The notes under the pieces are model-generated. The model made no database searches. It worked only from the letters and a program-made list of their open reading frames with translations, and was not told the DNA's origin. Positions 1-12,224 of a stretch of DNA of 64,000 bases are shown here, in pieces. Source of the stretch: Symbiodinium natans. Taxonomy: Eukaryota; Sar; Dinophyceae; Suessiales; Symbiodiniaceae. Each line of letters begins with the position of its first letter. Position 1 is the stretch's first letter. The position numbers and the translations under genes are program-made. The stretch spans positions 134,501 to 198,500 of the forward strand of contig CAJNDS010001391.1 in the NCBI GenBank assembly GCA_905221605.1, in the 5' to 3' direction.

Positions 1-212
1 TGTAAGCTTTCAAAGCCTTGTGAGAGGGAGTTTTGTCGACACTCTACAGTTTTCAAAACACGAGTCCACTCTTCTTTGAGTCGCGAGCACTCTCAGAAAA
101 GGGGTGGACCTCGATGGCAGCTGAACAGCGCGAGAAAAAGTTCACACAAGGAGATCGTATCCCACACCCGATGAAACAGCAGAGCACGATCTCGAGCTGA
201 GGATGTGTCTGC

Positions 213-661
213 TTGGGGGCAGTGTGCTGCAGCTGGTAGCACATGAAGCTAAGAGCAACGGCTACAGCCTCAAAGATGGATGTGAGTCCGCAGACGTTGT
301 CGGCAGACGGCCCAACAAGGCTGAACATCTGGGGGCGTGGCTGTTGACATCGAGAGCTCTAAGTACGCAAACTTCGTCTCCACCAATCTTGTCTCCATCG
401 ACTGCGCCAGGCAAGAGATCTGCAAAACCGAAACACACAGAGCTGCAGTTCAGGGGAGCGAACCCAGATGCAACGCGCCACGACGGCCAGCATGTATGCT
501 GCCTGACACAAAGATCAAAAGACGTGATGGCCATCTGATTCATCTGATACACACATGCCATGCACAGGAGGCCTGAGTGTCAATACTCAAGCCATAGATG
601 GACTTGTGCTTCCAGATCTTGTAGAGCAAGATGCAAGATGCTGCAAACTGGACAAAATAGC
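213..661 (-). CDS. KDEL-receptor-like (ER lumen protein retaining receptor family) protein, three exons, truncated by window edge
   Basis: Three exons are visible on the minus strand: 573-661, 342-419 and 213-268. The first carries LLYKIWKHKSIYGLSIDTQ, which fits the ERD2/KDEL-receptor signature of a hydrophobic run, KIWK, a Ser-rich turn, GLS/GIS and a Gln. The second reads SMETRLVETKFAYLELSMST, matching the following membrane-loop region, and the third begins AVAVALSFMCYQLQ, another membrane segment. All three exons end at GC donors and begin after AG; the joins after 573 and after 342 keep phase 0. KDEL receptors are multi-pass Golgi/ER proteins that return ER-resident proteins; this role is inferred from family resemblance. 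The N-terminal exon above 661 and the C-terminal exons left of 213 were not found. A more divergent PQ-loop membrane protein is the main alternative. Confidence 0.7.
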
Positions 662-2205
662 CTCCCAAAGCACGCACGGAGCAAAGTCCAGCTGGATCCT
701 TTTTTCGACTCGGCCACGGACCCACAAGAAAAAGGAAGATCTCCATATCACACCTGGTACTCGCTGAGTTGTCATTTGATGGTTTCGAAACCGTGAAATC
801 CTTTAGGGATGTTTTGGGAACCGGCTCACTCCACTTGCGATTCCACTGTCGTCGCCTGCGCGTCGTGTTCTCATCGGGTCGCCACTTCTCTTTTTTGGAG
901 CCAAAACAGGCACGATAATCGTCTCAAACGCCGAACCCGAGGCTCTGCTCATCACTGCAATATGTCACGACAGTCTGTTGCGAGAAAGTGCTTCTTGTTG
1001 GCTTCTGTTGAGGCCTCGCAGTTTGGGAGTGTAGTGGACGCTTGTTGGGGAGATGGACACATGTACACTCCTTAGGCGTCGCAATCCGTCGGCCGTCGTT
1101 TGTTCCAGGAAGTGTTTTCGGCTTCTGGCTTTCAGCCGCTCAATGCTCGGTGCTTTGAGAGTGTCGGTTCAGGGAGCCCCAGTTTAAGGGTTCAAACACG
1201 CTTTTCCAGGAATTTCTGCAGAGGTCAATTTTGGGGCTTGCAGGAGTTAAGGGATTTGATTTGAGGAATGAGAACTTGAAGGGCCCTTCCGAGCAGTTGA
1301 AAGATGCCTGGCGCTGCTGCTGCAGTGGATTTGGGATTCGTAGAATGGAGCTTCTGCTCGTTACTTCAAGACAAATGCGGAAGCCTCAGGGCGCAAATAC
1401 GTGCTGTCTCGTGCTCTCGTAGCACATGCACCGCACAGAGCTGGAGCAAAAGATCTGATCGAGCTGAGTCTGGAAACCCGCACGCACCAGAACCTTGCAA
1501 TGCGATTGCAACTGCTAAGCAGGCACATCTACAAGGATTAGTTAGTGGAAAAATCAACATATCTTGCCACCCATGTAACATATACAATATACTCCAACCG
1601 GCTGGGGAATGGAGTGCCCAGCGCTCAGTGCTTAGCGAAGCTCGGCCACATTTTCCGTCGTTGAAAAGTCTCGCTTCTACTGATGCTCCGGCTGCAATAC
1701 TTCAAAGGGAATACGTCGATTCAAAAAGCAAGACTGCTGTGCTGTTGGGTGCGCTTGGTTGAGCTCCATCCAACATACCGTCAATGAAAGGGCCGACAAG
1801 TAGCATGAAGATGCTGAGCGCACTCAACGCAAGCACAGCCGCCGACATGTCTCCGAATGCAGCGGAGCTGTGCAACTATGCAACTGTGCAGTGGCTGGCT
1901 TTGCACCACGGCTTTGTACCTGGTGCTTTGAGAAATTTTGTCACGGCCAAGTGGTTGAAATTCTTGCCGTGAGTATCGGCGCAGCTTGCGGGATGCGCGA
2001 GACCGATTGGAAAGCAGAAGGAAAGCCCAAGGGCCCAGCGCAACACCTTAAAGCCCGGATTTTCAGGCTTTCAGCTGCGAGAAAAAAGTTGTGTGCGCAG
2101 AAGCTAATCTCAAAGACGTTTAAACGAACTGCTGACGTTCTCGTGCGTTTATTTGGAGCGCCAAGCGAGTCTTGCTTTGCAGCTCTCGAAAAAAATTATC
2201 TTCTC
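662..2205. other. Unassigned interval between the KDEL-receptor-like exons and the BT1 gene
   Basis: Several short ORFs are open on both strands but none shows a recognisable domain or paired splice sites. It should contain the first exon of the left gene and the 3' end of the BT1-like transcript; neither could be placed. Plus-strand ORFs running past 2206 are antisense shadows of the transporter. Confidence 0.4.
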
Positions 2206-3882
2206 TCAGGCGCAGCCCGGGCCGCCCACGAAGCGCAGGCAAGCGGTCTGGGGCTGGCTGGTCAACAGGAGCACGGTGATGCCGTAGGACAGGGAAAGGG
2301 TTGGGATCAAGATGACCAGCGCGGTCATGCATCGGTTGCGGCCCTTTCCCTTCCTTGCTTGGGCATCCTGCTTCTGGCGAGGGATCAGAGGGAGCGCCAG
2401 GGCCCCCAGCATGGAGCAGAGGTAGGTGAGCGTGTAGGACAAGGCCACGGTGCGGCGGAAGCTCTCTTCGTCCCTTTGGTAGTTCTCGGGCTTGGACAGT
2501 GAGGGCTGGAACAAGGAGGAGACTTGGTTGGAGACAGCCACGGACAGCGGCTGACTCGAGTGCATCACCGTGCCGATGAGGCCGTATGTCAAGCCTTCCT
2601 GCCCTGGCTCCGAGAGTTCGATGACCATCAAGTTCAGGATCAAGGCCAAAGCCGTGGTGGGCACGGCCCCGACAATCTCCTCGCCCAAGTAGAAGTACTG
2701 GTCTCGGACAACATCGAAAATCGCCAAGAAAGTCGGCACGGAGTCGAAGACCGTCACCATCACAGTAGCCGTTAGAATGGCTCTCCGCCAACAGGACTGC
2801 AAGAAGTAGACTTTGTAGACCCAGGTGGCCACCATCATCACGAACATCCCGGCCATCTGAAACATCTGCTGCTGCAACACCCGGACTCCGGCCCACTGGC
2901 TTCGGACCATGGGCGCCGCGGTCGTACTTAACCCCGCGAAGAATTGGAAGACGAAGGCGAAGATCAGAACGCAGGACAAGCACTTGCTTTGGATCAAGTT
3001 CCAGGACGATTCCATGTGGGCGCGGAACGTGGGCCGCTCGACTTTCTTGGGCTCGTGGACACTCACCATGCAGATCAGTAGCAACAAGGCGGCGATGACG
3101 AAGCACACCATCATCAAGCCGTTGAAGGATATACCCCAGTCGAAGGTGCCCAAGTATTCCTTGCTGTTCATGAAGACCCCAATGACTGCAGAGGCCGCGA
3201 GCGAGCCCGCCATCGTGACCATTGTGAACTCAGCCTTCATCTTCCCGCGACACTCCAGAGGCTCGCGCTGCGAGTACTGCAACAGAAGGCCCTCCCCTGC
3301 CACGCAACCCAGCTGCACACCTGCAACAAGAACGAACATGGGGAAGACGTACCAGTTCTTCTCTGCATGGATGCTTGGATTGCAGGGTGGCGACAGCGTG
3401 TCGTAGCTTCCGTCAGGATGTTGGCAGTAGTACGGGGCGGGAAGTGACCACAAGCTCATGATCAAGAGCGCGCCAGCACAGATCAGCCAGGAGGCCAGGA
3501 AATATGGCTTCCTGTTGTACCCGCAAATGGGAAGGCAGTCGTTCATCACGCCAAAGGGAAGAAGCAGCACTTGTGGAAGCTTCATGAGCGCTGTGATCGA
3601 CATCATGACATTCGAGTCCAAGCCCATGTATCCGAGGAAGAAGCCATAGGCGACGCCCGTCACAGTGGCATTCAAGAAAGCCAGAAAGAAGCCACCCAAA
3701 GGCAATCCGACTGTGCACCATGTCCACAAAGAGAGCCTTTCGTCTCCATCCTCTGAAGATGTTGCCGACTCGTCGGCGGAACTGGAGTCCACACATACGG
3801 CCCCCTGCGCGACCTCTGCGTCGCCTTTCTCTGGGTGTGCGTGGGAGCCGAAGCGGCCAGAGAAGATGTAGTCCTCCAAGTC
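2206..3882 (-). CDS. BT1-family (folate-biopterin transporter type) major facilitator membrane protein, large exon
   Basis: A single open exon of about 557 codons ends at the stop at 2206-2208. The acidic, Ser-rich N-terminus (about residues 1-50) faces the first of roughly twelve hydrophobic segments (near 56-85, 98-111, 125-147, 178-201, 216-236, 252-273, 300-322, 336-360, 368-390, 402-421, 430-455, 475-500, then 518-540). Residues 114-127, DCLPICGYNRKPYF, are the loop after the second or third helix that is characteristic of BT1 proteins (D-x-x-P-[IL]-x-GY-[RN]-[RK]-[RK]-P-Y). Family members move folates, pterins or related solutes across membranes; the substrate here is unknown. There is no in-frame ATG before residue 85, and an in-frame TGA lies about 33 bases upstream of 3882, so the start must be in an upstream exon; GTGAG|GAC at 3882 is a plausible acceptor. 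This long intronless block contrasts with the finely split neighbouring genes. Confidence 0.85.
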   Translation of the reverse strand, partial: DLEDYIFSGRFGSHAHPEKGDAEVAQGAVCVDSSSADESATSSEDGDERLSLWTWCTVGLPLGGFFLAFLNATVTGVAYGFFLGYMGLDSNVMMSITALMKLPQVLLLPFGVMNDCLPICGYNRKPYFLASWLICAGALLIMSLWSLPAPYYCQHPDGSYDTLSPPCNPSIHAEKNWYVFPMFVLVAGVQLGCVAGEGLLLQYSQREPLECRGKMKAEFTMVTMAGSLAASAVIGVFMNSKEYLGTFDWGISFNGLMMVCFVIAALLLLICMVSVHEPKKVERPTFRAHMESSWNLIQSKCLSCVLIFAFVFQFFAGLSTTAAPMVRSQWAGVRVLQQQMFQMAGMFVMMVATWVYKVYFLQSCWRRAILTATVMVTVFDSVPTFLAIFDVVRDQYFYLGEEIVGAVPTTALALILNLMVIELSEPGQEGLTYGLIGTVMHSSQPLSVAVSNQVSSLFQPSLSKPENYQRDEESFRRTVALSYTLTYLCSMLGALALPLIPRQKQDAQARKGKGRNRCMTALVILIPTLSLSYGITVLLLTSQPQTACLRFVGGPGCA

Positions 3883-4160
3883 CTCACCGCCCAGAATGAA
3901 AACACATCTTCAAACTCAAGTCTTTCTGCTGAAAATGGCAAAACGCAAAACTTACAAAGAGAAAAAAGAAACGATAAACATTGGGGCGCTAGAGGCCGGG
4001 GACCGCGGAGGCTTCAGACCTATGGATTCTGGATGTAGTGGATTTCGGATCTCACGGATCTTCGACCTATCGCGGCTATCGCGGCACAGGCACGTTGAGG
4101 GCTCCGGCTTCCCAAGGACTCGTTTGCCGCGCAAATGCCGTCGACCTCACGGGCAGAGGC

Positions 4161-4244
4161 GTGATCTGGCGCCCGAAGTCCGTGATCTGGCGCCCGAACT
4201 CCGAGGTCTGGCGCGGGAAGTCCGAGGTCTGGCGCCCAAACTCT
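4161..4244. repeat. 21-bp minisatellite, four copies
   Basis: Copies start at 4161, 4182, 4203 and 4224, based on GTGATCTGGCGCCCGAAGTCC with a few substitutions. The period is a multiple of three, so every frame reads as a seven-residue peptide repeat. The array sits in no recognised gene. Confidence 0.85.
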
Positions 4245-5055
4245 GCGGAAAAATCCGGCGAGGGAGACATGCTGGCCCAACGTTGGGCTCTCGGATCGCA
4301 GATGGCCTAGTCTACAACTTCATTCCTGCGCCTGGCATGCCAGCAGCTCACCTCATGAGGAAAAGGTGCCCTTTCTTGGCCAACTGAGCACATCACCCTC
4401 TCTCTGTCTCGCCGCCTCCCGCCTGTGAACTAGGAGATAGAGCAAGTATAGCGATACCGGAAGAAAGAAAGAAGTAGAAACACACACACATACATGCATG
4501 CATGCATACATACATACATGTATATATATATATACATACGTATATATATATATATACACATAATCAGCAAGAACATGAAAAGTTGTTTAGATGGTCTCGA
4601 GCATCTCCCCACCCTGGCCCCCACCCTCAAGGTGTGCGATTTGACGGGCACCCAAACAACCTGCGGGACGTTACACGGACCGCACTAGGATGCCATCCTC
4701 TCTCACCCGCCATACTCACAATTCAGAGCGCCTGCTGCCACCCTTTTCCGCGGCATGTCAACTTCGATAACGGCTCGAGGGTCTGATATGTCCTGCAGTC
4801 CCTGAATTCCACCTGCGAAACGGCTTTGAAATTCTGCCAGAGCTACTTACTCATCAAAGAATTCTCATACTCTTTTGCGTGGCCGCTTTGCAGATTCGAT
4901 TCTGTACAAGCCTCGTGAAACGCCAAAATCTCGGCTCTTCTTTTTTAAGCGGGGACCCAAACATAGGGGGTTCCCGCTCCACAAGTGCTGAGCCGTTGTG
5001 AGCGTGCGAAGTCCAAGGATATGTACAATTGGGTTCGCACCTTGGCTGAGATTGG

Positions 5056-5112
5056 CTCATGATGGGTCTCATGATGGGTCTCATGACAGGTCTCATGATA
5101 CGTCTCATGTTG
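5056..5112. repeat. 12-bp minisatellite, about five copies
   Basis: Tandem CTCATGATGGGT units with scattered substitutions. No gene context is visible. Confidence 0.75.
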
Positions 5113-8100
5113 TCTCACGCGTGTCGCCCAAAGTTACCTTTCATCTTCTGGGATCGCGCGCGGAGTCCGTGGAGAGCCGCAGAGCCGCCGGATGCTGGCT
5201 TTGGAACGCCTCACAAGGAGCGAGCAAGTCAACGGGAGCCAAACGCGCAGGAGCGCAGGACTCCAGACGCAAAAGAAGGCGCGCAAGCGATCACACAAAG
5301 CTGAGAGGGCCCTCTCAAAAGCGAAAAGAAACAGAAAAGCGCGACTTGCGACACGTTGCTCTGCTGGTGCCCGAGGCCGCGGCTTCGCTGCTAAGCTTCT
5401 GGCATCGCGGCTCGGGGAGCAGGCGGAAGTAAAATGTGTGTGCGTGTGTCACACATGCATACGCATAGATATACACGTACATATCTACTATACATACTAT
5501 ATATATATATGTATATACATATACAAATAAACATACGTGTGTGTTTTCATATATGGGGACGTGGCTACGTATTTGCCTCCGTTGATGTCGTATCCTGTCA
5601 TGAAGGGCAGATGCTTTACACCACATGCATCCACTACAAAATACGCTCACCGGAATGAGAAAAAGGAAGAGCGCTTGCGCACCTCTCCCTCTCTCTCCGG
5701 AGAGGTGCTCGCACCTCCCTAGACAAACTGCTCTCTGCACACCGCGAATTTTGAAAGGGTGCTAGCCTAGCACAATGAAAACAAGCTTCATGGCAACCTC
5801 TTAGTGATTTGTGAACCACATCCTTTCAAGCAACAGTGCGCCACTGCGCGCAAGAAGATAAGGCAACGCGCAGCACCCGTCTCCAATCGTGTGGCAAGCA
5901 CACGCGCAGCCTGGAAAAATTTGGACATGAAACCCAAGAGTTGAGTTTCTTTGTAAAAAAAGTCGTAGCTAAGGCCGCTGGTTGCCGCTAGGGCTGCTCG
6001 GGCGGGAAGTCTCGAAATGTCTCGGAATCCGGGCCGCTAGATGATAGATGCCCCCTAGACCTGCATGGGCGGGGAAGTCTCGACAGTTCTCGGCATGTTT
6101 CGGAATCCGGGCCATTTCTTGCCCCAAGCGCGAATTAGGCGTGCGAGAAGACCAGATCCCTCAATCAGGGATCCGCTTCCATCTCTTCAATTTCTCTTCG
6201 GGTTCCATCTCGAACCCACTTGTTTGCTTGTGCAATCTTGTGCAGCTACTCGCCCAAGACCAGTGACTTGGGCCCCACCTCCCGCACCATCCGCGTACCC
6301 ATGCCGTGGACGCCAGTCGCCTCTCAAAAAGCGCAGAGGCAGAGATGTCAGAGAGTCAGAGGCGAACGAGGAAGGAATGGAGATAAATTGAGCCGATCTC
6401 CCGGCATGCCGCTCCCTGACTCAAATTTCTCTCGAGGAGTTCGCCTTGTCACAGGCTTTCAGAAGCGCGATCCTCAAGTTGGCCGTGGCCTGGAGACGTG
6501 ACACACGCAAAAACAACACCCCTGGTGAGCAACTTGCTTTTACAGTGACAGCAGCTTTGTTGAGCATTGCTACTCAGAAAGTCAGAGTCATTAGAGGTGT
6601 CGCCGGTGTCGCATGTTCATTTTCCCGTCCCCCTCCTCGTAGAAGAGCGTCTCGTCGTCTCTTTGGAAGCACTCGGGGTCGGCCTTCAACCTGTTCTGCA
6701 GCCTCACCGAGAATACGCTAATTCCAGAAAAAGCGCGTCAACAACAGCGCGCGCGCCCGCGCGCACGCATGCATGCATCTGTCCTGAAGAGGTCCACGCC
6801 GCGGCCTTCGCCTCAGAGAAGGATTCGGGGGAAGTGCTGCATCGGGCTGGGAGGAAGACGGACGAGGGAAGGACAAGGGGCAAACAAGCTGCAAAACTGG
6901 CGAAAACCATAGCAAGAAACGATGGCAACAACATGCAACAACAACAATGATCCTCACAGCGATCATGGCAGCCTAGGCCCCAAACAGAGACCATGTGAGC
7001 CCGGAAGTCCAAAAGTGATGCATCTTGTGGGCCCACAAGTTCAAAAGCGACGACCGTTTCGCATTTCGCGAGCCCTATGATAATTTTTGATTTCAATCTA
7101 TCACGGCATTACCATTCTTGTTCGAAACATAGTCTTAAAGTGGTAATGGGTTGAATCAAAGAGTCTGACAGTGATATGTTATAAAGACATATGCCGTGTT
7201 TACCAAACAAAATACAAAGTGCCAGCAAATTTATGTCAACTTCAAAAACATATTCAAGAATGGCCATGACAGTTTCGAGGACAGGGTTTTTTCCAACCAA
7301 ATTGGCAAACATCGAGAAAAAAGCATGGTCTGCAGGGCCTACACGACCTAGCCGCACCTAGCTGCTCTTGCTTTCAACGTTGGAACTCCGCGCTGTTGAA
7401 GCACGGTTCGGAAAATTTGTAAGGCAGCGACAGAAAAATGAGTATCATGCCGCGTGCATGAAAGCCAGACCACATAGTTAAATAGACGCCACAAAGCCAA
7501 ACTAAGACAAACACAGATCACATGACCATATCCCAGGTCAACTGACTCTGCGTGACTTATTCTCCCGGCCCAGCCTGGACACACGTCGCCAGCGTTGACC
7601 CGGATCTGCAAATGGAGCGTGCTGTACTGAGGCCTCACCTCAAATACATGCAAAGCACACCATCACAAACCCCACAACGCCGCGACAAAAAAATCAAATT
7701 ACACGGAAAAGGCCTCTCTCATCCGCTCTTCTCTCAACCTCTGCGCTCTCCTCGGCCTCTCTTCTTCCTCCCGAGAGCGGGAGCCCAACTTGCCAATTTG
7801 TAGATTCGAAACAGCTGCCCGGAACATTGCCGCCCAAGCATCTTTCATCCTCAGACCCCCAGCTAAGCTCCCTCCATCCACAGTGTTTTGACTGCGTTGA
7901 ATTTCCTTAATATTCCCTGCGTGGGTTGGCGGCCCCTGGGATCCCCTGGGCACTCGAGACTCCCTCTGTCTGGAGTCTACTCCTAAAAGCTCCTCACTCC
8001 CACCTCACTCTCTTCCGCACTCTCCCCTCACATTCTCTCCGAGTCTGTGAAACGAACCATCGCTGAAGCAGGTGCCGGGTAGTGGAAGCCCGCTGACACG

Positions 8101-9965
8101 TGCGCGGCCGCCAAATCTCCGCCGAACCTCCGACCAGAGATGCGGAGAGAAAAACGAGAGGACACTTTGTGGCACCAGAACATATTAATGGGACGAAACA
8201 GCTCTGCCCAACTTCAATCAATTTCTACTTCCATATTATATCATGCTCTGATTCTTCATTCGGTCGGAGCGGCATGCGATCCAGGTACGTCTTGATCCCG
8301 GCCACCAGGGCATCCAGCATCCTGCAGGAAGGAAACTATCCCCGAACAACGCAAGGCACAAAGAACTCAAAAGCCAAGTCTCCCAGCTCTCCTGACGTGC
8401 GCGCGCCCGCAGAGGTCCCGGCAAGTGTGCAGGTAGCCCGGGGACCTCTGAGCACCAAATTGAACTAACGAAGTTCGACAGCTGAGCAGTTGAGAGGGAC
8501 GTGGGGAGGACGGTTCGAGCTTCGAACAGTCTTCGAGCGACTCACAAAAATGCGGACCCCAGCGGCTTCGGCGTATCCGAGTAGCCGAAATCCCCTGGAG
8601 CCCCAACCTGAGAAAGAAAGAGAAAGCAAGCTTTCTTCAATTTAGCTCCTCAGCTCCCTCTCTTAGTCCTGACTACTGTCCCGCAGCTCCCCCACATCAC
8701 TCCCACATCTCTCCCTCTCTCTCCCTCCATCTCTCTCAGCTCCTCTCTGCTGGTTGCGCTCAAAAGCAAAGGTCTCCCAGTATTGCTTCCTGGGCCCGCG
8801 GCGCCGGTCTCGTCGCCTCTTTCGCGCTTCGAATCAGAGGAGAGCAGAGATTGAGAGATTGAGAGCCAAGGCCCCCCGGAAAGCGAGAGGAGAGAGGGAG
8901 AGGAAAGAGAAGGGAGGGGAAAGAGAAGGAGAGAGGAAAGAGAGGGAGGGAGGTGAAAGAGCCATCCTTGCCTCTCGAGACCGACCGCACGGGCGCCCCG
9001 GCCGTCCCGGCCGTCCTTGGAAGCTGCTAAGCTCGGAATCGGAGAACCGAACATGGAGAAGACACAGGTCTCCAAGAAGTCATAGGGCCATAGGGCATAG
9101 GGCCGCATAGGGAGCAGAGCAGGGCTTTGAAAAGTCCTATGGCAGGGTTTGCCCCGACGCTCTCTGGGGACTTTGGATGTAGAACTGAACTAACTGAACA
9201 AAAGGACCGAACCTGGCCACCGCTCCCCGCATCTGGACCAGCGCGGCGGTGATTCGAAAAATGCCGCAGCTGGAAGATTTTTGATGCTAAGTTCTCCCAT
9301 GTCTTTGGGCTGAGTTCTGGCCGCTGTTTTCTCCAAAAGTCTCAACACTTGCAAAGAGAGATGTCTCAGAGTCTCGTGTTTTACCACCCACGCCATCGGC
9401 ACACAGAAAGTAAGCGGAGTTGACGAGCCTCCACAAGCACCAACGCGGCAACGAGAAGCTTATGTTCCCAAAAGCGCCAAGGACAACTTGACAAGAAAGA
9501 AATGGTTTCTCATGTCTGCTCGCCTCCTGCTTTGCGCGGACCCGTGCATGAAAGGAACACGACACAAACGGCATCAAACGGCCCATGGGTGTAGATGCCC
9601 CAGAGCAAGTCGGAACACAGCGGAGGCCAAAGTGGCGAAGCGCGAAGCGAAAAACGAAAGCGAACAAATTCAAAGGAAAGAGTGTGATTGTGGGATCATT
9701 CGGAATGCACACCTTCGCCAAGCTCCGCGCCATGTACGAAGCAAGCAGCAAACCCCGAAAGCCCCCTCCCCTGAGGCTTAAACCATGCTCGCAACATTGA
9801 GCCTCGAAGTGTGCAAAGTGACAGAAGTGACAGAGGAAGGCGCCAGCATTGTCCAGAGCACTCTTCAATGTGCTTGAGGCATTGCAGGTTTCATCAATGT
9901 CAAACTGGCGGATACTTCCAGGGGCCCAGCAAAGGTCCGGGTGAATCCACCAGGCCACAAAGCGG

Positions 9966-9968
<3 letters not shown>

Positions 9969-10032
<64 letters not shown>
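9969..10032. repeat. Compound (CA)n-(GA)n microsatellite
   Basis: A CA run of about 32 bases (9969-10000) is followed by a GA run (10005-10032). The Leu/Ser- and Cys/Val-rich ORFs over it are artefacts of the repeat. Confidence 0.9.
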
Positions 10033-10035
<3 letters not shown>

Positions 10036-10399
10036 CAGGGGTACGTCTGTGGGATGACAATGGGCTCACTCCGATGGGGCGGGGAGTCCATGCGATGGGG
10101 GATGCTTTACTTTCTCTTCTCTTTTTTTTTCTCTTCTCTCTCTCTCTCTCAGAGCGTCATGGAGTGCACTTGAAACTCTCCCCAGTCCAAACTGTCCAGA
10201 CTCCACTCTGCAGTCCTTGCGTTCGTCGTTGAAGGCGGCCTCTCGGTTTTGATGGTGCCCCCGAAAAATGGCGGATCAGCTTCAACGCAACACGTCGAAG
10301 CTGTCCTCTAGACGAATGATGGCAGCTTTCGCAAGGCTGATATCAAGCAAGGCTCGTACGGCCTAGAAGTTCAGGGTCTTTAAAGGGCGCACGCTTCCA

Positions 10400-10468
10400 C
10401 TACGCCTCAGGCGTCCAGTGATACTTCGGGTTGGGCATGAAGAAGAAGGCCCCGTGCTCCGTGTCGAC
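10400..10468 (-). CDS. Terminal coding exon of an unidentified gene
   Basis: The minus strand has a good acceptor (CGCGTTTCTCAG, ending at 10469) followed by 22 codons, beginning VDTEHGAFFF and ending PKYHWTPEA, then TAG at 10400-10402. The composition is that of real protein and the exon ends cleanly. It belongs to a gene separate from the upstream CDPK, whose own stop is at 12225. Minus-strand stretches near 11240-11280 (LRPFYAAQPVSNVAG) and 11050-11130 are possible earlier exons of this gene. The family was not recognised. Confidence 0.55.
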   Translation of the reverse strand, partial: VDTEHGAFFFMPNPKYHWTPEA

Positions 10469-10789
10469 CTGAGAAACGCGAAGAAGCTGCGGTGCGCAGA
10501 GCTCGAAGCATCGCTTAACTCCCTTTGAGTGGCCCCGCAAAAGCCTTTCTTTTTCTTTTGGAGTCCCCCTCTCACACCTTGCGGCCTTCTCCCGCTCTCA
10601 GATAGGGACACCCTACTCAAGATCATATCCGACGAGGGGCTTTTCTGTGGAAACGGTTTAGCCTGAGAGGATGTCGGGCCCTGCCCTATAGTCGCCCTAG
10701 TCGAAGGACGGTGAGTCCGAAGTCAAGACTCCCGCGCGAGCCGCACTCTCTTTTGCACAATGTTGCACATCTCCCTGCACCTCCCTCCC

Positions 10790-10860
10790 CTCTTCTTCTT
10801 ATTCTACGGGGCATGAGGCGCCCGGGGGACCCCCCGCGCGCACAGGCGCGCCCAGATCAC
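10790..10860 (-). repeat. SINE-like dispersed repeat with GAA tail, copy 1
   Basis: Positions 10801-10860 match 33361-33420 at about 56 of 60 bases. Read on the minus strand, the GC-rich body ends GCCCCGTAGAA and runs into a short GAA tract (10790-10803), the layout of a retroposed element with a simple-repeat tail. No promoter boxes were identified. Confidence 0.6.
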
Positions 10861-12224
10861 GCGGTCCAATGTCTCGGTAGAAAAAGGCAGCGCGCACACT
10901 TAACCGGCGCGATTCTCCATGGCAGCGCCCCAGTGAGTCCTTTTAGTGTCGGCCCTGAATCGCTCCGGGTGTGTGATTTGCCGCTGTTGGTGACACTATT
11001 CCCCCTCGCTGCGTCTATCGCTCTCCCTTTCCCTCCCTCTCTCCGAGTCTTGCCCCCGAGGCCCGGGGCGAGCTCTGTGCAGCGCAGCTGGACAGCGCGC
11101 CGGGCGTAGCCCGAGGATCCCGCCGCCAGGCCCAGCACCTCTCGAGAAAGGACATCGAATATGACGAGTGACGAGAGCCCCAACAAAAGGAGAAGAAAGG
11201 AGAAGAAAGGAGGAAGCAGAACTCAGGCGGCCCGCCACGTTGGACACGGGCTGCGCCGCGTAGAAGGGTCGCAGCCTCTCAAAAGATCGACGACGGAGTC
11301 GACGGAGCACCGCCACACATCAAATTACATGATATTTCACAAGGACGTAATTATATACTGCTCGCGATCGTACCGAAGAAGAACCTCCCAGGATTCGCTC
11401 TTTTCCGCAAATTCTTGCTTTGGCCCTCAAGGCCCTCAAGGCCCAGGCGCGCCGCGGTGGAAGCCGGGCTTCTGCCGTATGGCAAAAGCCTGTCTGAGTT
11501 TTGGAAAGAGACCGGGGGAGGGGAGAGAGAGGTAGAGAGAGCACCTGGCGCACACAAAATCGCTACGCAGAGACAAATGCAGACGAACACGTGGACGAAG
11601 GGCAGCGCATGGCTAGACTCGGCTAGACCCGTCCTGGCCCGTCCTTACGACTCTACGGCGTGCGGCAACTCGACTGAACGACGCCTCAGAGGGCGCGGAG
11701 GTGACCCGGCTCGTCACCTTTTCACAGCTCAGTTGAACTGTACTGAGCACAGCGACCTAAGCGACCTTGGAGGAGGACCTTTTTTGGAACGAGAAGGATT
11801 CAGACTTTTGCTACTTTTGTGCTTCTTCGCCTGGCAATCACGTTCGGGATCCGAGGAAGAGCCACGCATCTTTTGCTCCTCGGGTGTGTTCAGGAACCCT
11901 CCTTGGGCTCAGGGATGCCGGGATATGCCACACCACGGGGCAGTCCTTGAAGCCCTTGGCCCCAAGAACGGGGCTCGTCACATCCTCACAATCTCTGCGC
12001 AGTCCGCAACTGCGCATGCTCTCTGCACACACGCTCTCTGCACACTCTCCCGCTCTGCACAACAGCTTCTCTTTCGTCCATAAGGCGGCAGCCGGGACAT
12101 CCGCCCACTTGGCCCGCTCACCGGGCTGAGAGAGGGCCGATGTTGCAACAAGTTGCGCGGCGAAATGCGCAGAGACATGTCGGGCCGAGTGCTGTCCTAC
12201 ATTATATGAGTCTTGTGTTTTCCA

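Larger units (their letters stand above)
3883..10399. other. Intergenic/intronic interval with simple repeats, no gene recognised
   Basis: The interval holds a 21-bp minisatellite (4161-4244), AT/TA-rich microsatellite at 4481-4560 and 5450-5530, a 12-bp repeat near 5055-5110, and CA/GA tracts at 9969-10032. The 5' exons of the BT1 gene should lie here. Minus-strand stretches near 7180-7340 (a hydrophobic reading frame) and 9270-9400 could be exons of unknown genes, but nothing in them matches a known family and no paired splice sites settle the question. Confidence 0.4.

Noticed and set aside
1870-3871. Long plus-strand ORFs opposite the BT1 exon
   Set aside because: They are shadows: only the minus-strand frame gives a conserved membrane-protein sequence with the BT1 loop motif.
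4353-4651. Tyr/Ile- and Cys/Val-rich ORFs over an AT/CA microsatellite
   Set aside because: Artefacts of TATA and CATACATG repeats.
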